Assembly: GCA_028706585.1 (NCBI GenBank)
Contig: JAQTVX010000107.1
Coordinates: 1-7,217, forward strand
DNA length: 7,217 bases
Origin: Candidatus Krumholzibacteriia bacterium
GTDB taxonomy: Bacteria > Krumholzibacteriota > Krumholzibacteriia > Krumholzibacteriales > Krumholzibacteriaceae
Direction of reading: 5' to 3'
Under the pieces are notes generated by a model. That model was not told where the DNA came from and ran no database searches. It was given only the letters and a program-made list of their open reading frames with translations. Both the position numbers and the translations under genes were made by a program. Each line of letters opens with the position of its first letter. The first letter of the stretch is position 1. This document shows positions 1 through 6,595 of this stretch, in pieces.

Positions 1-276
1 TCCCTGACGCTCGAAGGAGCCCACACGAGGTTCGGCGCCGGCAGCTCTCTATTCCATGTGGACTTGCCCGATTGGTCTCCCGGAATGGACAACGCTCCGG
101 CCTTCCCGAGCCGGCCGGTCCTGAACGAGGATTACGGGGCGGCGAGCCTTCGTTACGATCTGAATCACGGATCGTATCTCTCGGCGGGCGCCGGTGTGCG
201 GTATCGCGACGGCGGCGCCGATGACGTCGATGAGGAAGAGGTACTGGGGTGGTTCGAGCTCATGATGGATCTTTGA
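1..276 (+). CDS. C-terminal end of a probable outer-membrane beta-barrel protein (partial)
   Basis: The reading frame is open from the first base, so the N-terminus lies outside the window; 91 residues are visible. I do not recognise a named family. The visible part has alternating polar/hydrophobic stretches separated by glycine- and aspartate-rich turns (for example AASLRYDL and YLSAGAGVRYRD), which resembles the last strands of an outer-membrane beta-barrel. The final strand, after an acidic turn DDVDEEE, is GWFELMMDL. It ends in Leu rather than the usual terminal aromatic residue, which weakens the barrel call. No enzyme motif is visible. The stop codon TGA shares its final base with the ATG of the next gene (TGATG), so the two are probably translationally coupled. 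A soluble beta-rich protein is the main alternative. Confidence 0.5.
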   Translation, partial: SLTLEGAHTRFGAGSSLFHVDLPDWSPGMDNAPAFPSRPVLNEDYGAASLRYDLNHGSYLSAGAGVRYRDGGADDVDEEEVLGWFELMMDL

Positions 277-1097
277 TGCGAAGGTTGACGAGCCTCGTCG
301 TCGTGCTCAGGCCCCATAACGTCGCGGCGGCGGCGCTCTCCGTCGCCGTCGGCTTCGCCGTGACCGGTTCAGCGCGCTGGCCGTGGTTGATTCTGGCAGC
401 GGCCGCCTTTGCCACGGCCGCCGGCAACACGATCAACGACATCTACGACATCGATATCGACCGCGTGAACAAACCGGCTCGGCCGCTTGCGGCGGGGGCG
501 CTTGGCTTCAAGACCGCGATCGCCCTGTACGTTTTCTTTGTCGCCGCCGCAGTCTTCATCTCGTTGTTCATTCCGCGGATCGCGGCTGCCTGGATCTGTC
601 TGTGGGTCGTGCTTCTGCATATCTACAGCTGGAAGCTCAAGAGAATGTATCTCGCTGGAAACCTGCTCGTGGCCGCCGTCGCCGGCTCGGGGTTCCTGCT
701 GGGGGCCTACGCCGGAGGTGCCGTCGGTTCCGGCGTGATCCCGGCCGTCTACACATTCTTCTTCGTCGTGGGACGCGAAATCGTCAAGGACGTCGACGAC
801 ATCGAAGGGGACAAGGCTTGCAGGGCCGCCACGTTTCCGATCGTTTCGGGTAGAGGCGCTTCACTGACGACTGCGCTTGTGATTTTTCTCGCGCTGTGCA
901 TCACATTTCCCATTCCCGCGTTTCTCGGGTATTACCGAACGGCGTATGCGCTGATCATGCTTCTGACCGTCGTGCCGATTCTCCTGATCTCGATATGGAT
1001 CATTCTCAAGGGGCGTCCCCTTGGACTCGTGAGCTCGCTCCTCAAGCTGGGGATGTTCCTGGGATGCGTCGCTTTCTATTTCGGGCCTCGCAATTGA
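276..1097 (+). CDS. UbiA-family polyprenyltransferase, digeranylgeranylglyceryl phosphate synthase-like
   Basis: An integral-membrane prenyltransferase of 273 residues, normal for the UbiA superfamily, with about eight or nine hydrophobic segments. The first Mg-diphosphate motif is NDIYDIDID (residues 54-62), followed by RVNKPARP (63-70). The NxPxRP extension is typical of digeranylgeranylglyceryl phosphate (DGGGP) synthase and chlorophyll synthase rather than of UbiA proper or heme O synthase. The second motif is GREIVKDVDDIEGDK (166-180), close to the archaeal DGGGP synthase consensus. Enzymes of this group transfer a geranylgeranyl or similar chain onto a glycerol-phosphate ether or another acceptor; the substrate here cannot be read from sequence. 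The ATG at 276 is chosen because it overlaps the previous stop as TGATG. A GTG at 249 would add nine polar residues inside the upstream gene. uppP follows after 28 bases. MenA-type or chlorophyll-synthase-type activity is a less likely alternative. Confidence 0.88.
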   Translation: MRRLTSLVVVLRPHNVAAAALSVAVGFAVTGSARWPWLILAAAAFATAAGNTINDIYDIDIDRVNKPARPLAAGALGFKTAIALYVFFVAAAVFISLFIPRIAAAWICLWVVLLHIYSWKLKRMYLAGNLLVAAVAGSGFLLGAYAGGAVGSGVIPAVYTFFFVVGREIVKDVDDIEGDKACRAATFPIVSGRGASLTTALVIFLALCITFPIPAFLGYYRTAYALIMLLTVVPILLISIWIILKGRPLGLVSSLLKLGMFLGCVAFYFGPRN

Positions 1098-1125
1098 CGA
1101 GTGAACCAATCAGGGACGGGCTTTG

Positions 1126-1953
1126 ATGAATATGAGCATGTGGATCGTTATTCTCCTCGCCATCGTCCAGGGGTTGACGGAGTTCTTCCCGGTGAGCTCC
1201 TCCGGGCACCTGGTGATTCTCGAGGCTCTCTTCGGAACGCGGCAGGGCTCTCCGAGGACGGGGATCATCTTCGAGATAGCCGTCCATATGGGGACTCTCG
1301 GCGCCGTGATCATATTCTATCGCAAGAAGGTGATCCTGCTGTGCAAGGCGCTTGCCGGCGCGAGATATTCGGCCAATGGCGGCTGGGTCAGATACCGTGG
1401 CGAGATGCGTTACATCGGCCTCGTGATTCTAGGGACGATTCCGGCCGGGGTCATAGGCGTGCTTTTTCACGATCAGGTGGAGACCACGTTCAACTCGCCC
1501 AGCCTCTCCGCGCTCCTGCTCGCCGCAACGGGGCTGTATCTCTTGATGACGAGGCTGCGCAGCGTCAGAGGGAGCCTCGATTGGCAGTCGGCTCTGATCA
1601 TCGGCGTGGCCCAGGCGATTGCGATACTTCCAGGCTGCTCCAGGAGCGGTTGGACGATCACGACGGCCCTGCTGCTCGGGGTTGGCTTCGCGGAAGCGGC
1701 CGAGTATTCGTTCATGCTCTCGATCCCGGCGATCCTGGGAGCGCTGGCACTGCAGCTTGTGAAGGAGCCCGGTGTTTTGGGCGCCGGTTCGCTCGCGCCG
1801 CTCGTGATAGGGGCCGCGGCCGCATTCATCGCCGGTCTCATCGCGCTGAAGCTGCTTATTGGAGTCCTGAGCCGGGGTGCATTCTATCGTTTTGCATACT
1901 ATCTTCTTCCGGCCGGAATCGCGGCCTACCTTTATTTCAGGGCTCTGGCTTGA
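1126..1953 (+). CDS. uppP: undecaprenyl-diphosphatase UppP (BacA family)
   Basis: An inner-membrane phosphatase that converts undecaprenyl diphosphate to undecaprenyl phosphate, the lipid carrier for peptidoglycan and other surface glycans; overexpression in other bacteria gives bacitracin resistance. At 275 residues it is full length (E. coli BacA is 273). Both family signatures are present. The first is QGLTEFFPVSSSGHL at residues 15-29, containing the (E/Q)xxxE motif as Q15 and E19, plus S26 and H28. The second is PGCSRSGWT at 169-177 with the catalytic Arg173. Hydrophobic segments cover most of the chain. An in-frame stop at 1102-1104 limits the start. ATG 1126 is preferred, with a weak GGGACGGG five bases upstream; TTG 1123 and the ATGs at 1132 and 1138 are also possible. 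It lies 28 bases after the UbiA gene, with which it is probably co-transcribed; both enzymes handle polyprenyl phosphates. Confidence 0.96.
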   Translation: MNMSMWIVILLAIVQGLTEFFPVSSSGHLVILEALFGTRQGSPRTGIIFEIAVHMGTLGAVIIFYRKKVILLCKALAGARYSANGGWVRYRGEMRYIGLVILGTIPAGVIGVLFHDQVETTFNSPSLSALLLAATGLYLLMTRLRSVRGSLDWQSALIIGVAQAIAILPGCSRSGWTITTALLLGVGFAEAAEYSFMLSIPAILGALALQLVKEPGVLGAGSLAPLVIGAAAAFIAGLIALKLLIGVLSRGAFYRFAYYLLPAGIAAYLYFRALA

Positions 1954-2027
1954 GCGGATGATGAGCCGGCTATCGTGTTTGACAAGACCGTCACTGCGCA
2001 TGCTCGGAGAAGGCGGTGGCCTGAGGG

Positions 2028-3389
2028 ATGAATAACGGGATCCAAGATAGACGGTCGTTCGCCTCGAGTCTGCGCTATGGCGCCGATTACATGGAGCGCT
2101 GCCGGAAGGCGCTGGACGACGCCGTGCTATCGACTCGGGGCTATGAATCCTGGCGAGCTCTCGATCCAGGGCCCGCGTGCGACGTCTTCCTGCGGCTGGC
2201 TGCGCTTCCGGCCCTGACGAAGGCCGATCTCAGAGAGCACGGTCCTGAAGGCTTCGTACAGCGAGGCCGCGACGTCGCCACCGGGCTCGCCGCGCGCGAG
2301 ATCGAGCTCGTTCAGACGAGTGGCTCGACCGGAGATCGGGTCACGAACGTGTGGTATCAACCGTGGTGGGATGCGTCGGAGGAGGCATCATGGCGGCTCA
2401 ACGCTCATGCGAGCGCGGCGGCCGTCGGCGAGCACTCCGAGGCGATCCTCACGAGTCCATGGTGCACGGGATTTCCATGCGAAGATGATTACTTGGCGAT
2501 GCATCAGCGAACGATGGGTCGCTTCCTCTACCTGAGCGAGCGCTCCGACCCGAGCACCTGGAGCGTGGAGCTCATGGACCGCATGGCGGCGGAGCTCAAT
2601 GCGTTCAAACCGGTTGTGATCGAGGCGAACCCGTCGTTTCTCGCGAAACTCTCGCGCCATATCGTCGCGTGCAGGCTGCGAGTGCCTTCGCCGGAGCTCA
2701 TTATCCTCACCTATGAGAATCCCTCGATACTGCACCGTCGTCAGATAGAGCGCGCGTTCGATTCGCCCATAGCGAGCTCATACGGCTCGACCGAGGCTGG
2801 ATACGTTTTTATGGAATGCGAGGCCGGACGTATGCACCAGGTGACCGAATCGTGCCACGTGGATTTTCTCCCATTCGCCGTGGGGCATGGGGGACCCGAC
2901 GTAGGGCGCATCCTCGTCACGACGTTCAATAATCCCTGGCGTTCACTGGTGCGCTTCGATGTCGGCGACGTCGTTCGTTTGAACGCATCCGCGGCGTGCC
3001 CGTGCGGCCGCGATGAGGGTCTTATCCTGGCGTCGATCGAGGGTCGAACGATTGCCCTTACGCTCACGCCGGAGGGGAGCGCCGTGACGCAGAGCGCTGT
3101 GGATCGCGCCTTGAGCGGTGTCGATGGACTGATCGAATATCAGCTCGTTCAATCGGGTCCGGCTGCCTGCCATCTGTTCCTCGCGGCGGAAGATGCCGTT
3201 CGCCGCTCCGTGGAGGGCTCCACCCGCGAGGCCCTGCGCGGGATATACGGCGAGTCGGCCGCGATCTCGACCGAGCTCGTCGAGGCCATTGCCCCAGAGC
3301 CGCCAGGAAAATACAAATTAGCCAAGGCGATGGAGCTTGTCGACTGCGACTCGCTGCTCGACGGGAGATACGCTCCGCGCGAACTGTGA
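2028..3389 (+). CDS. PaaK/LuxE-like adenylate-forming (ANL superfamily) ligase
   Basis: A cytoplasmic enzyme of 453 residues predicted to activate a carboxylic acid with ATP to an acyl-adenylate, probably then forming a CoA thioester as phenylacetate-CoA ligase does. Visible motifs in order are: LPALTKADLRE (60-70), typical of the PaaK N-terminus; the phosphate-binding TSGSTGD (97-103); the adenine-site YGSTEAG (252-258); RFDVGD (309-314), equivalent to the ANL ribose-binding aspartate; CPCGR (324-328), a cysteine pair also seen in PaaK and F390-synthetase-like proteins; and PPGKYK (425-430), carrying the probable catalytic lysine of the small C-terminal domain. The length matches PaaK (about 430-440). 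ATG 2028 is the first possible start, because an in-frame TGA sits at 2022-2024. The acid substrate is unknown; a phenylacetate catabolic role is not supported, as no other paa gene is present. A peptidase-S51-like gene follows 12 bases downstream. Confidence 0.85.
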   Translation: MNNGIQDRRSFASSLRYGADYMERCRKALDDAVLSTRGYESWRALDPGPACDVFLRLAALPALTKADLREHGPEGFVQRGRDVATGLAAREIELVQTSGSTGDRVTNVWYQPWWDASEEASWRLNAHASAAAVGEHSEAILTSPWCTGFPCEDDYLAMHQRTMGRFLYLSERSDPSTWSVELMDRMAAELNAFKPVVIEANPSFLAKLSRHIVACRLRVPSPELIILTYENPSILHRRQIERAFDSPIASSYGSTEAGYVFMECEAGRMHQVTESCHVDFLPFAVGHGGPDVGRILVTTFNNPWRSLVRFDVGDVVRLNASAACPCGRDEGLILASIEGRTIALTLTPEGSAVTQSAVDRALSGVDGLIEYQLVQSGPAACHLFLAAEDAVRRSVEGSTREALRGIYGESAAISTELVEAIAPEPPGKYKLAKAMELVDCDSLLDGRYAPREL

Positions 3390-3394
3390 GGAGG
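3389..3394 (+). promoter_or_regulatory. Shine-Dalgarno AGGAGG deciding the start of the S51-like gene
   Basis: A perfect AGGAGG begins on the last base of the ligase stop codon and lies seven bases before ATG 3402. This spacing favours ATG 3402 over the in-frame TTG at 3399. Confidence 0.8.
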
Positions 3395-3401
3395 CACGTT
3401 G

Positions 3402-4112
3402 ATGCAACGAGCAAATGAGCGCGCGCCGATCTATCTTCTCGCTGGCGGACCTGGATCGCGCCGTTCACAGAGGGACCCTGTTCTCGAGCGCGCGATAGCG
3501 AGTTGTGGCGTGGCCGAACCGTCGATCGCCTACATCGGCGCCGCGAGCGGCGACGACAAGTCGTTCTTCAAGACGGTATCTGGCTACGTGCGGAGCTGCG
3601 GAGCGGGGGACATCAAGCTGGCTCCCCTCGTCGGGGGGCGCATCAAGCTCGATAAAACTCGCTCGATCCTGGAGTCGGCAGACGCAGTCTTCGTGAGCGG
3701 CGGTGACGTGGAGGAGGGGATGGAGGCGATCGAGGAACGTCGGATGATGCCGTTCCTTCGCGAGCTCTTTGAGGGAGGCAAACCCTTCATCGGGCTTTCG
3801 GCGGGAAGCATAATGCTCGCGCGAGAGTGGATCGTCTGGGATGATCCGAACGACGATGCTACGTCCAGCACGTTCGCATGCATGGCTCTTGCGCAGATCC
3901 TCTGTGATACGCACAGCGAGTATGAGGGCTGGGAGGAGCTGCGTGCGCTGCTGCTTCTGAATCCCGAGGGATCGCTCGGCTACGGGATTCCCGGCGGAGC
4001 GGGCCTGTGCGTTTATCCCGACGGCACGCTCGAGGCGCTCGGCTGTTCGGTGCACTGTCTCGCGAAGGTTTCCGGCGCGGTGAAGCGCAGGGAAGACATT
4101 CAGCCCCGTTGA
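3402..4112 (+). CDS. peptidase S51-like / type 1 glutamine amidotransferase-like protein
   Basis: A 236-residue protein, the usual size for the peptidase S51 family (dipeptidase E, cyanophycinase and relatives), which has a class-I-glutaminase-like fold but a serine nucleophile. IYLLAGGPG (10-18) is the first strand, SIAYIGAAS (41-49) the second, ADAVFVSGGD (93-102) the oxyanion-side GGD loop, and GLSAGS (131-136) the nucleophile elbow with Ser133. DTH (169-171) fits the catalytic His motif. The third triad residue is doubtful: where cyanophycinase and dipeptidase E have an acid in a GIDE or GLPE turn, this protein reads GIPGG (195-199). There is no signal peptide, so it should be cytoplasmic. 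It follows the ligase by 12 bases in the same frame. Hydrolysis of aspartyl or isopeptide bonds is what the family would suggest, but the actual substrate is unknown and activity is uncertain. Confidence 0.82.
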   Translation: MQRANERAPIYLLAGGPGSRRSQRDPVLERAIASCGVAEPSIAYIGAASGDDKSFFKTVSGYVRSCGAGDIKLAPLVGGRIKLDKTRSILESADAVFVSGGDVEEGMEAIEERRMMPFLRELFEGGKPFIGLSAGSIMLAREWIVWDDPNDDATSSTFACMALAQILCDTHSEYEGWEELRALLLLNPEGSLGYGIPGGAGLCVYPDGTLEALGCSVHCLAKVSGAVKRREDIQPR

Positions 4113-4183
4113 CAGCGCATCGTCTCTCGTGAGAGTATTGGTACCGCCTCATCTCGCGGTTCCAAGGCAATCGAACTCCGTCG

Positions 4184-4190
4184 AGGAGGA
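4184..4190 (+). promoter_or_regulatory. Shine-Dalgarno AGGAGGA deciding the start of the DUF885-type gene
   Basis: AGGAGGA ends four bases before ATG 4195, which also places a hydrophobic signal segment at the N-terminus. An in-frame GTG at 4129 would add 22 polar residues ahead of the signal segment and has no comparable ribosome binding site. Confidence 0.75.
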
Positions 4191-4194
4191 TCCA

Positions 4195-5568
4195 ATGGGT
4201 ATTCCTGGCTGTTCATCCTTTCGGTCGGCTTTCCTCTGCAGCCTGTTGATCGTGTCGGCGGGGGCGGTTCCGTGTCAAGGAGGAACCGGTGAGCCGAAGG
4301 GCCGCTCATCCGACGGTTCGGTGCCGGAAAGTTCCGTCGCGTCGTCCCTGAACGGAATCGCCGAGAGCTACGTGAAGCTTGCGCTCGCCATCGGGGAGCA
4401 CGATTCCATGTACGTCGACTCCTATTACGGGCCAGCGGAGTGGTTGGCAGAGGCGAAGCAGGATAAGAAGCCGCTCGCCGCCATCGAAAAGGAGGCGGGC
4501 CTGCTCATCGCAGAGCTGGACAGGCTCGATGTGAGCGGCGAAGAGGAAATCGTCCGTCTCCGGCACGTGTATTTGATGAAGGAGCTTGAATCGCTCGCGG
4601 CCCGCGCGGCCATGCTCGACGGCAAGAAGTGCACGTTCGACGAGGAATCCCAGGCACTCTACGACGCCGTGGCGCCGCACTTCGAGGAGAGCCATTTCAA
4701 GGAGGTCCTTGCCCGCATCGATTCCCTCGTGCCTTCCGGGGAAGGCTCGCTCGCCGATCGTCTCGAGCGATTCAAGAAGGGTCTCATCATTCCGAAGGAC
4801 AGGCTGGATGCGGTTTTCTCGGCGGCGATCGCCGAAGCGCGCACCAGGACCAGGCGGCACATTGATCTTCCCGTGAACGAGTCCTTCACGGTCGAGTATG
4901 TCACGAACAAGCCGTGGAGCGCCTATAACTGGTACAAGGGGGATAACAGAAGCGTGATACAGGTAGACACCGATTTTCCCACGTACATCGATTCGCCGTT
5001 GGGCCTGGCATGCCACGAAGGGTATCCAGGGCATCATGTTCAGAACGTTCTCTTCGAGCAGCGTCTGGCCAAGGAAAGAGGGTGGGTGGAATTCACCGTC
5101 AATCCGCTGTTCGCCCCGAATTCGCTCATAAACGAGGGCTCGGCGAACTTCGGCGTCGAGGTGGCCTTTCCCGGAAACGAAAGGCTCGTCTTCGAGCGCG
5201 ACGTGCTGTTTCCCATGGCCGGTCTGGATCCGGCGAGAGCGGATGCCTATTATACCATTCGCACTCTGCTCAGGGAATTGAACCGTGCGGAGGACCAAGC
5301 TGCCCGCCGCTACCTAGATGGAGAAATGACCGCTGAAGAGGCCGCACAATACATATCCGCATACGCGCTCATGAGTGTCGAACGCGCCCGAAAGCTCGTC
5401 ACCTTCATCGACCGGTATCGCAGCTACATCATCAACTACAACGTCGGGTACGATCTCGTGAAGAACTATGTGGAAAAACTAGGCGGCACGCCTGATCATC
5501 CTGAAGAGCGCTGGATATATCTGAACGCCTTGCTTTCATCGCCACGGGTGCCTTCCGGTCTGAAGTGA
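4195..5568 (+). CDS. exported DUF885-type putative zinc metallohydrolase
   Basis: A 457-residue protein starting with a signal-like segment (charged Arg10, then a hydrophobic run at 12-26), followed by a G/S/E/P-rich linker to about residue 50, so it should act outside the cytoplasm. Cys27 follows AVP, a poor lipobox, so lipoprotein status is unclear. The rest resembles DUF885: a mostly helical N-terminal half, then HEGYPGHH (274-281) and NEGSANFGVE (313-322). The arrangement His274-Glu275 ... His280/His281 ... Glu314 resembles a zinc-metallopeptidase site with an expanded HExxH spacing. Known DUF885 proteins are usually about 550-600 residues, so this is a short version, lacking N-terminal sequence rather than the metal site. 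The reaction and substrate are not established for most of the family. It lies 82 bases after the S51-like gene and 12 bases before the GuaA-like gene. The start choice rests on the ribosome binding site and signal segment. Confidence 0.78.
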   Translation: MGIPGCSSFRSAFLCSLLIVSAGAVPCQGGTGEPKGRSSDGSVPESSVASSLNGIAESYVKLALAIGEHDSMYVDSYYGPAEWLAEAKQDKKPLAAIEKEAGLLIAELDRLDVSGEEEIVRLRHVYLMKELESLAARAAMLDGKKCTFDEESQALYDAVAPHFEESHFKEVLARIDSLVPSGEGSLADRLERFKKGLIIPKDRLDAVFSAAIAEARTRTRRHIDLPVNESFTVEYVTNKPWSAYNWYKGDNRSVIQVDTDFPTYIDSPLGLACHEGYPGHHVQNVLFEQRLAKERGWVEFTVNPLFAPNSLINEGSANFGVEVAFPGNERLVFERDVLFPMAGLDPARADAYYTIRTLLRELNRAEDQAARRYLDGEMTAEEAAQYISAYALMSVERARKLVTFIDRYRSYIINYNVGYDLVKNYVEKLGGTPDHPEERWIYLNALLSSPRVPSGLK

Positions 5569-5573
5569 GGAGG
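5568..5573 (+). promoter_or_regulatory. Shine-Dalgarno AGGAGG of the GuaA-like gene
   Basis: A perfect AGGAGG begins on the last base of the upstream TGA and lies seven bases before ATG 5581, fixing the start. The arrangement is the same as at the ligase/S51 junction. Confidence 0.8.
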
Positions 5574-5580
5574 CTGTTCC

Positions 5581-6543
5581 ATGATCAAGGAAATCACCGC
5601 GCAGATGCTCGACACCGAGAGCTTCATCAAGGAAAAAGTAGCGGAGATCAAGACCGCGGTCGGAACCGGCACGGCGATCAACGCTCTCTCGGGAGGGGTC
5701 GATTCATCGACGGTCACATTGCTCGCTCATCGCGCCCTGGCAAGTCAGCTCCGGACGGTTTTCATAGAGAACGGGCTTATGCGCGAGGGAGAGCCGGAGC
5801 GGATTGCCAGGTTGTTCAAGAAGCTCGGCGTCCCGGTGGAGATAGTCGACGCGCGGAACGAGTTCTTCTCTGCGCTACGCGGGATCACCGACCCGGAACG
5901 TAAACGCGAGGCCATCACCCAAACGTTTTACAAGAAGGTGTTCGGGCGCATCGTGATGGAAAGCGGCTCCGTTCATCTGCTCCAGGGAACGATTCTGACC
6001 GACGTCGACGAGACCGTGGCGGGGATCAAGCGGCAGCACAACGTGTTCGAGCAGCTCGGGATCAACCCCGAGAAGGCCTTCGGCTACAAGATCATTGAAC
6101 CGCTCATTCAGCTCCGCAAAGACGGGGTGAGGATGTTGGGCAGGGCGCTCGGGCTTCCGAACGAGATATCGGATCGCATTCCGTTTCCGGGGCCGGCGCT
6201 GGCGGCGCGCGTGATCGGCGAGGTCACGCCGGAGCGCATCGCGACTGTCCGCAGGGCGACCGCGGTTGTCGAGCGCGTGCTCACGGGCATTAAGGCGTTT
6301 CAATACCTGGCGATTCTTCATGAGGATCGCGTAACCGGCATGCGTGACGGAAAGCGCGATTTCGGTCTGCAAATCGAGCTGCGCTCATGGGACAGCGTCG
6401 ATGCGCGGACGGCTACGCCGACGAGGCTGTCGTTCGATATGCTCGAGAAGCTCGCGCACGAGATCCTCGCGGATGTGCCAGGAGTCGTGAGCGTCACCTA
6501 CAACATAGCGCCGAAGCCGCCTTCGACCATCGAGGCCGTTTGA
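5581..6543 (+). CDS. stand-alone GMP synthase-type ATP pyrophosphatase (GuaA C-terminal half, divergent)
   Basis: A 320-residue protein matching the ATP-pyrophosphatase plus dimerisation half of GMP synthase. Canonical enzymes adenylate XMP and replace the AMP with ammonia to give GMP. The PP-loop SGGVDSS is at residues 37-43, then VFIENGLMREGE (60-71), LLQGT (133-137), EPLIQLRKD (173-181), PFPGP (201-205), VIGEVTPER (211-219) and C-terminal KPPSTIE (312-318). There is no glutaminase domain: bacterial GuaA is normally about 510-525 residues, whereas archaea split the enzyme and their subunit B is about this size. Ammonia would have to be free or come from a separate partner, which is not in the window. 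Several XMP-site motifs differ from canonical forms: HNVFEQ instead of HHNVGG, PGPAL instead of PGPGL, ARTAT where DGMTA is usual, and an AV terminus instead of WE or FE. It may be a true split GMP synthase or a paralog with another substrate, so no symbol is assigned. Confidence 0.85.
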   Translation: MIKEITAQMLDTESFIKEKVAEIKTAVGTGTAINALSGGVDSSTVTLLAHRALASQLRTVFIENGLMREGEPERIARLFKKLGVPVEIVDARNEFFSALRGITDPERKREAITQTFYKKVFGRIVMESGSVHLLQGTILTDVDETVAGIKRQHNVFEQLGINPEKAFGYKIIEPLIQLRKDGVRMLGRALGLPNEISDRIPFPGPALAARVIGEVTPERIATVRRATAVVERVLTGIKAFQYLAILHEDRVTGMRDGKRDFGLQIELRSWDSVDARTATPTRLSFDMLEKLAHEILADVPGVVSVTYNIAPKPPSTIEAV

Positions 6544-6595
6544 GAGTGCCCGCGCGTGGCTGCGATTTCGGGTGGTCGGGGGATAGGGCCGTTCG

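Noticed and set aside
1101..1961. A 286-codon plus-strand frame overlapping uppP in another phase.
   Set aside because: Its translation is rich in Arg, Gly and Asp with no recognisable motif, as expected for an out-of-frame reading of GC-rich coding sequence; uppP signatures are in the other frame.
1979..2004. TTGACA at 1979-1984 in the uppP/ligase gap as a sigma-70 promoter.
   Set aside because: The -35 box is perfect, but only CATGCT at 14-base spacing follows and nothing like TATAAT lies at 16-18 bases; FCB bacteria may also use a different promoter consensus.
2028..3389. Naming the ligase paaK (phenylacetate-CoA ligase).
   Set aside because: The motifs support the PaaK/LuxE-like family only; the substrate pocket cannot be assigned and no other phenylacetate pathway gene is present.
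4124..4135. CTCTC-GT-GAGAG inverted repeat between the S51-like and DUF885 genes as a terminator or operator.
   Set aside because: The stem is at most four or five pairs with a very tight loop and no following T run; it is compatible with chance.
4306..5298. A 330-codon open frame on the minus strand opposite the DUF885 gene.
   Set aside because: It is a shadow of the plus-strand gene: the plus-strand product has recognisable motifs, a signal segment and a strong ribosome binding site, while the antisense translation shows no family features.
3402..6543. The S51-like protein as the missing glutaminase partner of the stand-alone GuaA-like enzyme, since both glutaminases and S51 share a fold.
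   Set aside because: Class I glutaminases need a cysteine nucleophile; the elbow here is GLSAGS with serine, and the glutaminase His-x-Glu signature is not visible.
6544..6595. Bidirectional terminator between the convergent GuaA-like gene and the surface-protein gene.
   Set aside because: The GC-rich segment allows only short imperfect stems (CCCG with CGGG, long loop) and has no T tract on either strand.
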